Source: CAZJOD01 sp964547525 (GTDB lineage Bacteria; Bacillota; Clostridia; JAAYHZ01). From it: a stretch of DNA of 26,868 bases. Location: assembly GCA_964547525.1 (NCBI GenBank), contig CAZJOD010000034.1:1-26868 (forward strand). Reading direction: 5' to 3'. Positions 1 through 7,160 of the stretch are shown piece after piece; positions within the stretch are counted from its first letter, which is position 1; every line of letters starts with the position of its first letter. The position numbers and the translations under genes were made by a program. The notes beneath the pieces are model-generated. The model was not told where the DNA came from and searched no databases. It was given only the letters and a program-made list of their open reading frames with translations.

Positions 1-1
1 T

Positions 2-1111
2 GACTTATTTATGGGCATAACGGAAGATAGAGTTTTAGTTGATAAATATATTAAAATGACTACGTTTGATCAAGCTATAGAAATTATCCAAAATTTACAG
101 GACGTTGGGATTGAGAATCTTCTTATTCTTTTAGACGGTTGGAACAAGCAAGGATATGGTGAATTCGCACCTACCAATTATACATTGCCTTTGAGCTTAG
201 GTGGTGTTTTAGGATTAAAACGGTTAACGGACTATGCAGAAAAGAACAATATTCCGTTAGGACTAAAGGTGGATTATGTTAATGCATACAGTTCCACATC
301 CGGATATAACAGAAGAGCCGATTTGATATATGACTTGAATAACATAATCATGTCATGGAGAGGACAGTTTTTGTTCGATCCCATCCGTTCATATAATTTG
401 TTCTTTAAAAAGTTTGTCCCCAAAGCTGTTAGACATGGTGTTACGGCAATGGGCTTTGAAGAAATGGGTATAAAAATATATAACAACTATAAGGACAATA
501 AAATTGTTGAACGTTACATGACAGCAGAGACTTGGAATAAGTTTGGAAGTGATGTTCAAGCTAAGGGTATGACAGTTGCATATGAAGGTGGTAATGCGTA
601 TTTATTAGGAACTGCCGACTATTTATATAATGTACCCTACGAAGACAGCGGATTTTTCATTACTGACAAAACTGTTCCGTTTTATCAGATGGTTGTTCAC
701 GGATCGGTACCCTATACGACATATCCGGGTAATTTGTCTTACGATTTTGATTGGATAAAATTGAAGTGGATTGAGTACGGTTGTTATCCTTATTTTGAAA
801 TATCTTACCAACCGACCGATTTGCTTATGAATATCGAAGATAATGAAATTTTCAGTTCCTACTATCTCAGTTGGATGGAAGATATTGAAAAGACAAATAA
901 AGAGTTTCAAGAAATGAAGAATTTATTTAGCAGTTATATGGTGAAACACGAAGTGGTATTTGTAGACGAATACAGCTACGAAGTAATAAGAGTTACTTAT
1001 AGTGACGGTAGTGTGGTATATATCAATTATGATCCTTACAATGACTCTACTGTTGACGGAATAAAAATTCCTGCAAAGAACTATGTAGTTGTTAAAGGGG
1101 GTACGAATTAA
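2..1111 (+). CDS. DUF5696-type putative glycosidase, 3' part (5' end outside window)
   Basis: The reading frame is already open at the left edge and has no ribosome-binding site before the first ATG (position 11), so this is taken as the C-terminal part (about 370 residues) of a longer protein. The text resembles the DUF5696 family, large proteins commonly found beside sugar ABC transporters and probably TIM-barrel glycosidase-like. Visible features are alternating strand/helix segments (for example GIENLLILLDGWNKQGYG near residue 33 from ATG-11, then GVTAMGFEEMG and GMTVAYEGG). A small C-terminal beta region, VIRVTYSDGSVVYINY near residues 327-342, resembles the closing sandwich of glycosidases. 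Its TAA overlaps the ATG of the permease gene by one base, so the two are translationally coupled. The family call is from memory of sequence style, no catalytic residue was identified, and substrate is unknown. Confidence 0.6.
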   Translation, partial: DLFMGITEDRVLVDKYIKMTTFDQAIEIIQNLQDVGIENLLILLDGWNKQGYGEFAPTNYTLPLSLGGVLGLKRLTDYAEKNNIPLGLKVDYVNAYSSTSGYNRRADLIYDLNNIIMSWRGQFLFDPIRSYNLFFKKFVPKAVRHGVTAMGFEEMGIKIYNNYKDNKIVERYMTAETWNKFGSDVQAKGMTVAYEGGNAYLLGTADYLYNVPYEDSGFFITDKTVPFYQMVVHGSVPYTTYPGNLSYDFDWIKLKWIEYGCYPYFEISYQPTDLLMNIEDNEIFSSYYLSWMEDIEKTNKEFQEMKNLFSSYMVKHEVVFVDEYSYEVIRVTYSDGSVVYINYDPYNDSTVDGIKIPAKNYVVVKGGTN

Positions 1112-2007
1112 TGAAGACTGTTAACTTTAAAAGAAGACAAGCGATTCAAGGATTGATTCTTATAACTCCTTGGATACTTGGTACTATAATGTTCTTTGCT
1201 TATCCCATATTTGAAACCGTATCTTTAAGTGTATCGGAGCTGGTTTCAATAAAAGGACTGCAAAAGCAATACTTAGGATTTGACTATTATAGAAACATCT
1301 TGTTTGAAAGCATTGCTTATGTACCGCAATACAGAAATGTATTCAATGAAATATTGATCAGAACTCCTTTGGTAGTAGTTTTCTCATTGTTCATAGCTAT
1401 ATTGCTTAACCTGGATATAAAAGGCAGAGGTGTATTAAGATCAATTTTCGTACTTCCCTTCCTGCTCGGTTCCGGGTTTATAATGCAGCAATTAATGAAT
1501 CAAGGTATACAAGATGAAATGGGAACAAGTGCAATGGGTGGAGATACTACATCCATAAACAGGGGAGCGATCCTGATTCCCAGAGAGGTATTATGGTATT
1601 TAGGTCCAAAAGTTTCCGACCTTGTTATGCAATTTTTGTTACGTATAACCGAAGTTTTATGGAAATGTCCTGTTCCCATAATTATTTTCTTGGGAGGATT
1701 ACAATCAATACCCGGTTATTTATATGAATCGGCTAAAGTTGACGGTGCTACCCAATGGGAAATGTTCTGGAAGATTACACTTCCTATGATCGGACAAATC
1801 ATTTTGGTAGCGATCATATATACTTTGATAGATATGTTTACAGAGGCAACAAACCCCATAATGAGGACAATACACGTTACAGCGTTTACCAGTACCAGAT
1901 TTGAGTTTGCAGCCGCTCTCGCTTGCTTATATGTAGGTTTGATACTTGTATTAATCGGGGTAATATTCGGTGTTGCAGCTTTAATATCCAGAGCACACAA
2001 TAAATAG
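1111..2007 (+). CDS. Sugar ABC transporter permease, MalF/UgpA (LplB/YesP-like) type
   Basis: This is a 298-residue inner-membrane subunit of a carbohydrate importer. About six hydrophobic segments are visible, near residues 14-40, 72-97, 109-130, 170-200, 227-245 and 268-294. The EAA loop that contacts the ATPase is recognisable near residues 204-225 as ESAKVDGATQWEMFWKITLP, with the family's conserved DGA and LP. The length is typical of the MalF-like subunit in oligosaccharide importers of Firmicutes. The ATG overlaps the upstream stop codon (TAATG), with an AAAGGGGG ribosome-binding site just before it. The partner permease follows after 16 bases. Neither ATPase nor solute-binding protein lies in the window. 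Many Firmicutes importers of this class share a distant MsmX-type ATPase, so that absence is not alarming. The substrate cannot be read from the sequence. Confidence 0.88.
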   Translation: MKTVNFKRRQAIQGLILITPWILGTIMFFAYPIFETVSLSVSELVSIKGLQKQYLGFDYYRNILFESIAYVPQYRNVFNEILIRTPLVVVFSLFIAILLNLDIKGRGVLRSIFVLPFLLGSGFIMQQLMNQGIQDEMGTSAMGGDTTSINRGAILIPREVLWYLGPKVSDLVMQFLLRITEVLWKCPVPIIIFLGGLQSIPGYLYESAKVDGATQWEMFWKITLPMIGQIILVAIIYTLIDMFTEATNPIMRTIHVTAFTSTRFEFAAALACLYVGLILVLIGVIFGVAALISRAHNK

Positions 2008-2023
2008 AAAGGAGGATACATTA

Positions 2024-3013
2024 ATGTTTGGAAAGAAATATAAAAAAAGCGAATTGGAAATCGCAATGGATAATAATAAACAAATTCATGAAATAACAAC
2101 CTGGGAAAGACTTAAACATGCTCAAACATGGAAATTCATGATATCAAGGTTTTTTACATACTTGCTGTTGTTTTCAATGGCATTCGTATTCCTGTATCCG
2201 TTTCTGTTTTTGGTGACAGATTCTATAAAATCACTTGCCGATTTAACTGATATAACGGTTAAGTGGATACCTGTCAGAGGTATAAGATGGCAGAACTTTA
2301 GATATGCATGGGAGGTATTAAACGGTAAAGTAACATTGAAAAACTCTATCTATATGACTGCAATGGCCACATTTTTACATGTAGTTATGTGTTCATTCAT
2401 AGGATACGGTTTTGCCAGATTCCATTTCAAAGGCAGCAACCTTTTATTCGGTATCTTGGTGTTGGCTATGATCATTCCCTTGCAAATTATGATGATACCT
2501 ATGTTTATACTTTTCAGTAATGTTTTCAAATGGACCAATTCAATGAAGCCTATTTTGATACCGGCAATATTCGGTTACGGATTAAAAGGCGGATTGTACA
2601 TATTTATATTCAGACAGTTTTTCTTGGGATTACCTAAAGAATTGGAAGAGGCGGCTTATATAGACGGGTGCGGATTTATTCAAACACATTTTCGTATCAT
2701 ACTTCCCATATCGAAATCATCAATTCTAGTTGTTTCGATATTGTCGATGGTATTCCACTGGAACGACTATACCGAACCGAATATGTACTTGAGCAGACCG
2801 GCAATTAGAATTTTCCCGCAGGGATTGCCTCAGTTGTATCGAATGGCGGTGCAGATGGTGGACGATTTAGGATATGTTATCGATAAAACACTGTATAATC
2901 AGTCGACGGCTTCAGCGGGTGCTCTGCTGAGTTTGTTGCCCATATTAATTGTATACTTAATCGTACAGAAAAACTTCGTTGAAGGTATACAACATACCGG
3001 TGCGAAACAATAA
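2024..3013 (+). CDS. Sugar ABC transporter permease, MalG/UgpE (YesQ/YtcP-like) type
   Basis: This is a 329-residue partner permease of the preceding gene. A charged N-terminal cytoplasmic stretch of about 40 residues precedes the first membrane span (near residues 42-65, ending FLYPFLFLVTDSIKS). The EAA motif lies near residues 206-230 as ELEEAAYIDGCGFIQTHFRI followed by LP, the typical MalG-side form. The C-terminus (FVEGIQHTGAKQ) matches the usual end of this subfamily, where the last residues contact the ATPase. The start is set by an AAAGGAGG site at 2008-2015, eight bases before the ATG. With the MalF-like protein it should form the heterodimeric channel of a carbohydrate importer. The gene ends the first transcription unit, followed by a hairpin terminator. 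Confidence 0.88.
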   Translation: MFGKKYKKSELEIAMDNNKQIHEITTWERLKHAQTWKFMISRFFTYLLLFSMAFVFLYPFLFLVTDSIKSLADLTDITVKWIPVRGIRWQNFRYAWEVLNGKVTLKNSIYMTAMATFLHVVMCSFIGYGFARFHFKGSNLLFGILVLAMIIPLQIMMIPMFILFSNVFKWTNSMKPILIPAIFGYGLKGGLYIFIFRQFFLGLPKELEEAAYIDGCGFIQTHFRIILPISKSSILVVSILSMVFHWNDYTEPNMYLSRPAIRIFPQGLPQLYRMAVQMVDDLGYVIDKTLYNQSTASAGALLSLLPILIVYLIVQKNFVEGIQHTGAKQ

Positions 3014-3033
3014 ATTTATAAACGAAAAATGCG

Positions 3034-3062
3034 AAGGGGTTGCGATATGCAGCCTCTTTTTT
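3034..3062 (+). terminator. Intrinsic terminator after the permease genes
   Basis: A 10-base-pair stem (AAGGGGTTGC at 3034-3043 with GCAGCCTCTT at 3049-3058, two G-U pairs) closes a GATAT loop and runs into TTTT. It lies 21 bases after the permease stop and just before a new promoter, so it fits the end of the transporter unit. Confidence 0.8.
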
Positions 3063-3099
3063 CAATTAACATATAACAATACATAAATAAAAAATATAC

Positions 3100-3127
3100 T
3101 TGCAGCCAAGAGATGGTATGATATAAT
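3100..3127 (+). promoter_or_regulatory. Promoter for the oxidoreductase gene
   Basis: TTGCAG at 3100-3105 and TATAAT at 3122-3127 are separated by 16 bases. The -10 is extended by TG at 3119-3120 (TGA-TATAAT). It lies about 33 bases before the ATG at 3160 and directly after the upstream terminator. It is a good match to a housekeeping sigma factor promoter; no operator is recognised. Confidence 0.65.
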
Positions 3128-3159
3128 TAATATGAAAAATTTACTTGGAGGGTATCGAC

Positions 3160-4056
3160 ATGAATGAAATAAAAGTTGCTATAGTCGGACTGGATACTAG
3201 CCATTCAATTCAATTTGCAAAAAGAATGAATGATCCCGGTTGCGATCCCAAAATTAGGGTAGAGGGACTAAAAGCGATAAGTTGTATGAGATTTGAAACA
3301 CCGTTTCAAGATAAAAAAGGTTTGGACGGCCGTCAAGCTGAGTTGGAAGGCTGGGGCGTTAAGGTTACCGAGAGTTTTGATGAGTGTGTAGCGGGTTGTG
3401 ACGCTATTATGCTTGAAATAAATGATCCCGCATATCATTTGGAGTACTTTGAAAAAGCGGTAAAACTTGGCAAGCCTATTTTTTTGGATAAGCCAATGGC
3501 CGACACCTATGCTACCGGTAAATCAATTTATGATATAGCAAAGAAAAATAATATACGTGTATTTTCAGCATCTTCTTTAAGATATGTAACAGCCGTTGTA
3601 GAAGCTAAAGTGGCAATTGTTCAACCGGAATTCGTATCGGTATACGGTGCTTTGGGAATTGCCCCTGCCGGTAGCAGTGTAGTATGGTATGGTGTACACG
3701 CTATGGAAATGTTACAAAAATTAATGGGTCCCGGTGCAGTGGCCATAAAGTCTGAAAAAGACGATAAAGGTGTAGTATGCTTAGTTAAGTATAAAAACGG
3801 AAACAGAGGTATTGTTGAGCTGAATACAGGTTCATCCATATACGGTGGAGTGGTGAGAACTAAAGGTAAAGCTCTTCCTTTTGTTGTAGATATGAGTATG
3901 GCATACACATTAGAACTACAAGAAGTGGCTAAATTCTTTGCAGGAGAAGAATCGTCCGTTTCACTAGAAGATACTTTGGAAGTAATGGATCTTTTAGATA
4001 CTGCTCAACGTTCATTAGACACCGGTAAGGAAGAAAAATTAAACGGTTCCTATTAA
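3160..4056 (+). CDS. Gfo/Idh/MocA family NAD(P)-dependent oxidoreductase
   Basis: This is a 298-residue cytoplasmic sugar or polyol dehydrogenase of the Gfo/Idh/MocA family. The N-terminal Rossmann strand reads EIKVAIVGLDTSHSIQFAKR. FLDKPMADT near residue 110 is the family's EKP/DKP motif, whose lysine is catalytic and near the nicotinamide. A conserved histidine occurs in WYGVHAMEML near residue 177, where the family has its G-x-H active-site segment. The start is placed at the ATG at 3160 because TTGGAGGG (3145-3152) is its ribosome-binding site; an in-frame TTG at 3145 lies inside that site. The gene is somewhat shorter than typical members (330-380). It sits between a sugar transporter and a GH4-like gene, so it probably acts on the imported sugar or a derivative. 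Exact substrate and cofactor choice are not readable. Confidence 0.82.
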   Translation: MNEIKVAIVGLDTSHSIQFAKRMNDPGCDPKIRVEGLKAISCMRFETPFQDKKGLDGRQAELEGWGVKVTESFDECVAGCDAIMLEINDPAYHLEYFEKAVKLGKPIFLDKPMADTYATGKSIYDIAKKNNIRVFSASSLRYVTAVVEAKVAIVQPEFVSVYGALGIAPAGSSVVWYGVHAMEMLQKLMGPGAVAIKSEKDDKGVVCLVKYKNGNRGIVELNTGSSIYGGVVRTKGKALPFVVDMSMAYTLELQEVAKFFAGEESSVSLEDTLEVMDLLDTAQRSLDTGKEEKLNGSY

Positions 4057-4072
4057 ACCTACAAGTTATAAA

Positions 4073-4098
4073 AACGGTGGAGTTGTTACTCCACCGTT
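4073..4098 (+). terminator. Hairpin after the oxidoreductase gene, possible terminator
   Basis: A perfect 11-base-pair inverted repeat (AACGGTGGAGT at 4073-4083, loop TGTT, ACTCCACCGTT at 4088-4098) starts 16 bases after the stop. It is not followed by a run of T, so it may instead slow RNA decay or act as a weak terminator between this gene and the next. The rest of the gap up to 4208 is A+T-rich. I see no convincing promoter in it, so the next gene may depend on read-through. Confidence 0.5.
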
Positions 4099-4207
4099 AC
4101 TTATATAAATTAAAAAATGTTAATTTTTTGATTTCACTACAAAAACTCATAAACTGAACTGTAATTGAAATTTATAACTGGTTCAACTTATATTAAAGGA
4201 GAAATCT

Positions 4208-5452
4208 ATGTCAAAAGATATAAAAATAGCTATGATTGGCGGTGGAGGTAAAAATATAGGGGGGACTATATTTTATTTGTTAAACTCAAAGAGATTAAGA
4301 AATGTTGAATTTGCTTTGTTCGGAAGAACTCAGGCCAACATGGACAGAAATATAGAAATGGCAAAAAAAATCAAGGACTGGCAAGGATGTTCAATAATTG
4401 TATACGACTCTTTGGATAAAGTTCTTTCGGGAGCGGACATTGTAATGCATTGCGCTACGCCCGGAAACGGTGAATATGCCGGGTTTAAATCTTTTGGCAT
4501 TCCCCATGGAGCACATATAATGCATGTCGGTGAAAAGGTATCAAAAATCTGTCCTAACGCATGGTTTTTAGGAGCTGTAAATCCTCCGGAAGTGGTAATG
4601 TCAGCGTTACTTAAAAGGTATGGTCTTTTTAAAACCATCGGTTTATGCAATGCACCTATGATTATAAAAAAGACTTTGTCGGCCGTTATGGGAATAAATG
4701 AGAATGAAGTGATAATGAGAGGAACCGGTATGAATCATGACGTTTGGTATTATGATTTCAAATTAGGTGATATATCAGACAATAAAAAAATTGTAGAGAT
4801 TTTTAGAAAACATATTGATGATCCCGGCCTTAACGATCATGAATGGTTTAGGTTGTTTCCCGAATGGAAAATCGCTATTTTAAATAACATCGAAGTATTA
4901 AATCAAACCGGTTATTTATTTTCACCCGCAGGTGGAACTAAACGTATGAAAGGTCTACCTGTTTCCGGAAAAGATTACGGTGCAGTAATGAAAAGACCTT
5001 CAAAAGAGGATTTCGAAAAATGTCTCGATGATAGTGTATCATGTGAACAGATGCTTCGTATTACAGGCAGATGTGGTGGTGGTGTACCGGGGTATACAGG
5101 TAGGATTATGGAATCTATTATTTTAAGTGACAATATAGAGCATTCGGCGTTAGTACCAAACTTAGGGCAATACAAAGATGCACCTGATAATATCCATGTT
5201 CAAGCCGATGTTACTTTTGAAAATAACGGTGTAAAAATTCATGGAGCTGCCAAATTACCGCCTTTTATAAAAGGTATGTTAACTGCAAGATTCATACAAA
5301 ACGATATGTTAACTTCGGCCATGGCGTTTCAAGATGAGGATTTGTTGAAAAAAGCGATATTAATCATACCTGAAAGACATAGTTTCGATGAAGCGTTGAC
5401 CTTTAATGCTGCAGGAGACAAATCTGTGGAGCCAATGATACCTTTCAATTGA
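4208..5452 (+). CDS. Glycoside hydrolase family 4-like NAD-dependent enzyme
   Basis: This 414-residue protein resembles GH4 enzymes, which use bound NAD+ and usually Mn2+ to cleave glycosides by oxidising the sugar C3 hydroxyl, elimination and re-reduction. The N-terminal dinucleotide segment is IKIAMIGGGGKNIGG. An Asn-Pro pair in FLGAVNPPEV near residue 125 matches the family's sugar-binding NP. IGLCNAP near residue 146 and GMNHDVWYY near residue 174 match the Cys and His that hold the metal in GH4. The CN-x-P form resembles 6-phospho-beta-glucosidases more than alpha-glucosidases. At 414 residues it is slightly short for the family. An AAAGGAG site precedes the ATG. Its neighbours are a Gfo/Idh dehydrogenase and sugar permeases, suggesting intracellular processing of an imported sugar. 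Family is fairly clear; bond and substrate are not. Confidence 0.72.
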   Translation: MSKDIKIAMIGGGGKNIGGTIFYLLNSKRLRNVEFALFGRTQANMDRNIEMAKKIKDWQGCSIIVYDSLDKVLSGADIVMHCATPGNGEYAGFKSFGIPHGAHIMHVGEKVSKICPNAWFLGAVNPPEVVMSALLKRYGLFKTIGLCNAPMIIKKTLSAVMGINENEVIMRGTGMNHDVWYYDFKLGDISDNKKIVEIFRKHIDDPGLNDHEWFRLFPEWKIAILNNIEVLNQTGYLFSPAGGTKRMKGLPVSGKDYGAVMKRPSKEDFEKCLDDSVSCEQMLRITGRCGGGVPGYTGRIMESIILSDNIEHSALVPNLGQYKDAPDNIHVQADVTFENNGVKIHGAAKLPPFIKGMLTARFIQNDMLTSAMAFQDEDLLKKAILIIPERHSFDEALTFNAAGDKSVEPMIPFN

Positions 5453-5542
5453 TAACCGGATTCTATTGCAATAACTCTTATTGAAGAGTAGAATATTAAT
5501 TTATATTAATGTAGCAAATCTATATACAATAAAAAAAACGTA

Positions 5543-5551
5543 TGATATAAT
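5543..5551 (+). promoter_or_regulatory. Extended -10 promoter of the pyr operon
   Basis: TATAAT at 5546-5551 is preceded by TGA (5543-5545), an extended -10. The -35 region (about 5523-5528) is poor. Transcription would begin near 5558, giving a leader of about 130 bases that contains the complete PyrR element and the terminator. Confidence 0.6.
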
Positions 5552-5573
5552 AAATCGAAAAACTTAATAAATG

Positions 5574-5606
5574 TCCTTTTAATGGGTCCGGAGAGGCGCA
5601 AAGGGA
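5574..5606 (+). promoter_or_regulatory. PyrR-binding RNA element (anti-antiterminator)
   Basis: A lower stem of seven pairs (TCCTTTT at 5574-5580 with AAAGGGA at 5600-5606) carries a loop GTCCGGAGAGGC at 5586-5597. This matches the conserved UCC-GAGAGG loop of PyrR-binding sites in Bacillus-type pyr leaders; the upper stem is imperfect. By the established mechanism, UMP- or UTP-bound PyrR stabilises this element and lets the downstream terminator form. Bases 5589-5595 (CGGAGAG) can instead pair with CTTTCCG at 5647-5653, breaking the terminator. The gene regulated in this way is pyrR itself plus the whole operon. Confidence 0.85.
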
Positions 5607-5644
5607 GAATATATATCAAATCATTTTATAATGTGAATTTTGTG

Positions 5645-5673
5645 AGCTTTCCGCCTATGCGGAGAGCTTTTTT
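5645..5673 (+). terminator. Attenuator terminator of the pyr operon
   Basis: AGCTTTCCGC (5645-5654) pairs with GCGGAGAGCT (5659-5668) through a CTAT loop, ten pairs with one G-U, followed by a six-base T run (5668-5673). It stands 18 bases before the pyrR ATG. Its 5' arm is also the partner of the PyrR loop, so this is a conditional terminator rather than an operon end. Confidence 0.88.
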
Positions 5674-5690
5674 AATACGGAGGTAAACTT

Positions 5691-6239
5691 ATGGAAACGA
5701 TAATAATGGATCATTCGGCAATGGATAGAGCTTTGACTAGAATATCACATGAAATATTGGAAAAAAACAAAGGTACCGAAGATCTGGTGTTGATAGGTAT
5801 TCAAAGAAGAGGTGTCCCGTTGGCAAACAGAATTGCCGAGAAGATTAAGATTATTGAAAATGTCGATATCCCGGTGGGAGTTCTTGATATAACCTTTTAT
5901 AGAGACGATTTGAGCTTGGTATCCGAACACCCGGTGGTTAAAGGAACTCAAATTGACTTTACATTGCAAAACAAAAAGATTATATTGACCGATGACGTTA
6001 TATATACGGGTCGTACAATACGTGCGGCTATTGAAGCGATATTCGATATGGGACGACCTAAAGTGATACAGTTAGCTGTTATGATAGACAGAGGACATAG
6101 GGAATTACCTTTCAGACCGGATTTTATAGGTAAAAACGTGCCCACTTCAAGAAATGAGATAATACATGTAATGGTACCTGAGTTTGATAGCGAAAGTAAG
6201 GTTGTTATTGATACATTGAGTAACGGGAGGGACATATGA
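5691..6239 (+). CDS. pyrR: PyrR, pyrimidine operon attenuation protein / uracil phosphoribosyltransferase
   Basis: This is a 182-residue RNA-binding regulator that senses UMP/UTP and controls read-through of the pyr leader; the family also has uracil phosphoribosyltransferase activity. The PRPP-binding motif LTDDVIYTGRT is at residues 99-109. GIQRRGVPLA at 36-45 and DRGHRELP with RPDFIGKNVPTS at 133-153 are hallmark PyrR segments. The length is normal for the family (about 180). The ATG has an ACGGAGG site 7 bases upstream. The PyrR-binding loop and terminator immediately before the gene mean it regulates its own synthesis along with that of the enzymes. The last codons overlap pyrB by four bases (ATGA). 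Confidence 0.97.
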   Translation: METIIMDHSAMDRALTRISHEILEKNKGTEDLVLIGIQRRGVPLANRIAEKIKIIENVDIPVGVLDITFYRDDLSLVSEHPVVKGTQIDFTLQNKKIILTDDVIYTGRTIRAAIEAIFDMGRPKVIQLAVMIDRGHRELPFRPDFIGKNVPTSRNEIIHVMVPEFDSESKVVIDTLSNGRDI

Positions 6240-7159
6240 TTCTCAAAAGCAAAGATTTATTAGGTTTGAAGGATGTTTCCAAAGAGGAAATACAAGGCAT
6301 ATTGGAAACTTCAAAGACCATGAAGTTAATAATTAAATCAAATACAAAAAAGACTCCGCATTTACAGGGGAAGTCGGTAATAACACTTTTTTACGAAAAC
6401 AGCACACGTACCAGAACATCATTTGAATTGGCTGCAAAATATATGAGCGGTACAAGTGTTAACATTTCTGTGGCTTCAAGTAGTGTGGCAAAAGGAGAAA
6501 CATTGATTGATACAGGTCGCACATTAGATGTAATGGGAACCGATGTTATTATTATCCGCCATGCTATGGCCGGTGCACCTCATCTGCTTGCTAAAAACAC
6601 TGCGGCGTCGGTTATTAATGCCGGTGACGGTATGAATGAGCATCCGACTCAAGCACTTTTGGACATGTTTACCATTATTGAAAAAAAAGGCTGCATCGAA
6701 GGCTTAAAAGTAGCGATTGTTGGCGATATACTTCACTCTAGAGTCGCTCGAAGTAACATTTGGGGAATGAAAAAGATGGGCGCCGAGGTTGTTGTAGCGG
6801 GTCCGCCAACACTATTACCTCCTTATATTGAAAAAACCGGAGTAAAAGCTTATACGGATGTAAAAGAAGCCGTCTATAAAGCTGATGTTATAATGGCATT
6901 GAGAATACAAAAGGAAAGACAGGATAGCGGATTATTCCCTAATGTAAAAGAATATGCCGAATTTTTCGGTGTCAATGGAGAAACTTTAAAGAATGCAAAA
7001 GATGATGTAATCATAATGCATCCGGGACCTGTCAACAGAGGGGTCGAATTGACATCGGTTCTGGCCGACAGTGACATTTCTACTATAGAAGAACAAGTTA
7101 CTAACGGAGTGGCGGTCAGAATGGCATTACTTTATCTGATGACCAGAAAGGAAGGATAA
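6236..7159 (+). CDS. pyrB: Aspartate carbamoyltransferase, catalytic subunit
   Basis: The 307-residue protein joins carbamoyl phosphate and aspartate to N-carbamoyl-aspartate, the first committed step of pyrimidine synthesis in the cytoplasm. STRTR at residues 56-60 (carbamoyl phosphate site), SSVAKGET near 82-89, the substrate loop GDGMNEHPTQALLDM and the aspartate-side HPGPVNRGVE are all intact. Length is standard for the catalytic chain. No pyrI regulatory chain is present, so the enzyme is probably an unregulated trimer as in Bacillus. The start overlaps the pyrR stop (ATGA), implying coupled translation; pyrC begins one base after the stop. Confidence 0.97.
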   Translation: MILKSKDLLGLKDVSKEEIQGILETSKTMKLIIKSNTKKTPHLQGKSVITLFYENSTRTRTSFELAAKYMSGTSVNISVASSSVAKGETLIDTGRTLDVMGTDVIIIRHAMAGAPHLLAKNTAASVINAGDGMNEHPTQALLDMFTIIEKKGCIEGLKVAIVGDILHSRVARSNIWGMKKMGAEVVVAGPPTLLPPYIEKTGVKAYTDVKEAVYKADVIMALRIQKERQDSGLFPNVKEYAEFFGVNGETLKNAKDDVIIMHPGPVNRGVELTSVLADSDISTIEEQVTNGVAVRMALLYLMTRKEG

Positions 7160-7160
7160 A

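Noticed and set aside
1716..2099. Long open frames opposite real genes, such as those in the minus strand of the permease and pyr genes
   Set aside because: They lack ribosome-binding sites, overlap well-supported genes entirely and show no recognisable protein text.
3145..3159. In-frame TTG as start of the Gfo/Idh gene
   Set aside because: The TTG is part of the TTGGAGGG ribosome-binding site of the ATG at 3160, and the protein's first Rossmann strand begins right after that ATG.
4165..4194. TTGAAA and TATATT before the GH4-like gene as a promoter
   Set aside because: Transcription would begin inside or after the ribosome-binding site, leaving the mRNA without one.
5474..5489. Hairpin ACTCTT-ATTG-AAGAGT after the GH4-like gene as a terminator
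   Set aside because: Only six A+T-rich pairs and no T run. It may be chance in this composition, although no better terminator is seen there.
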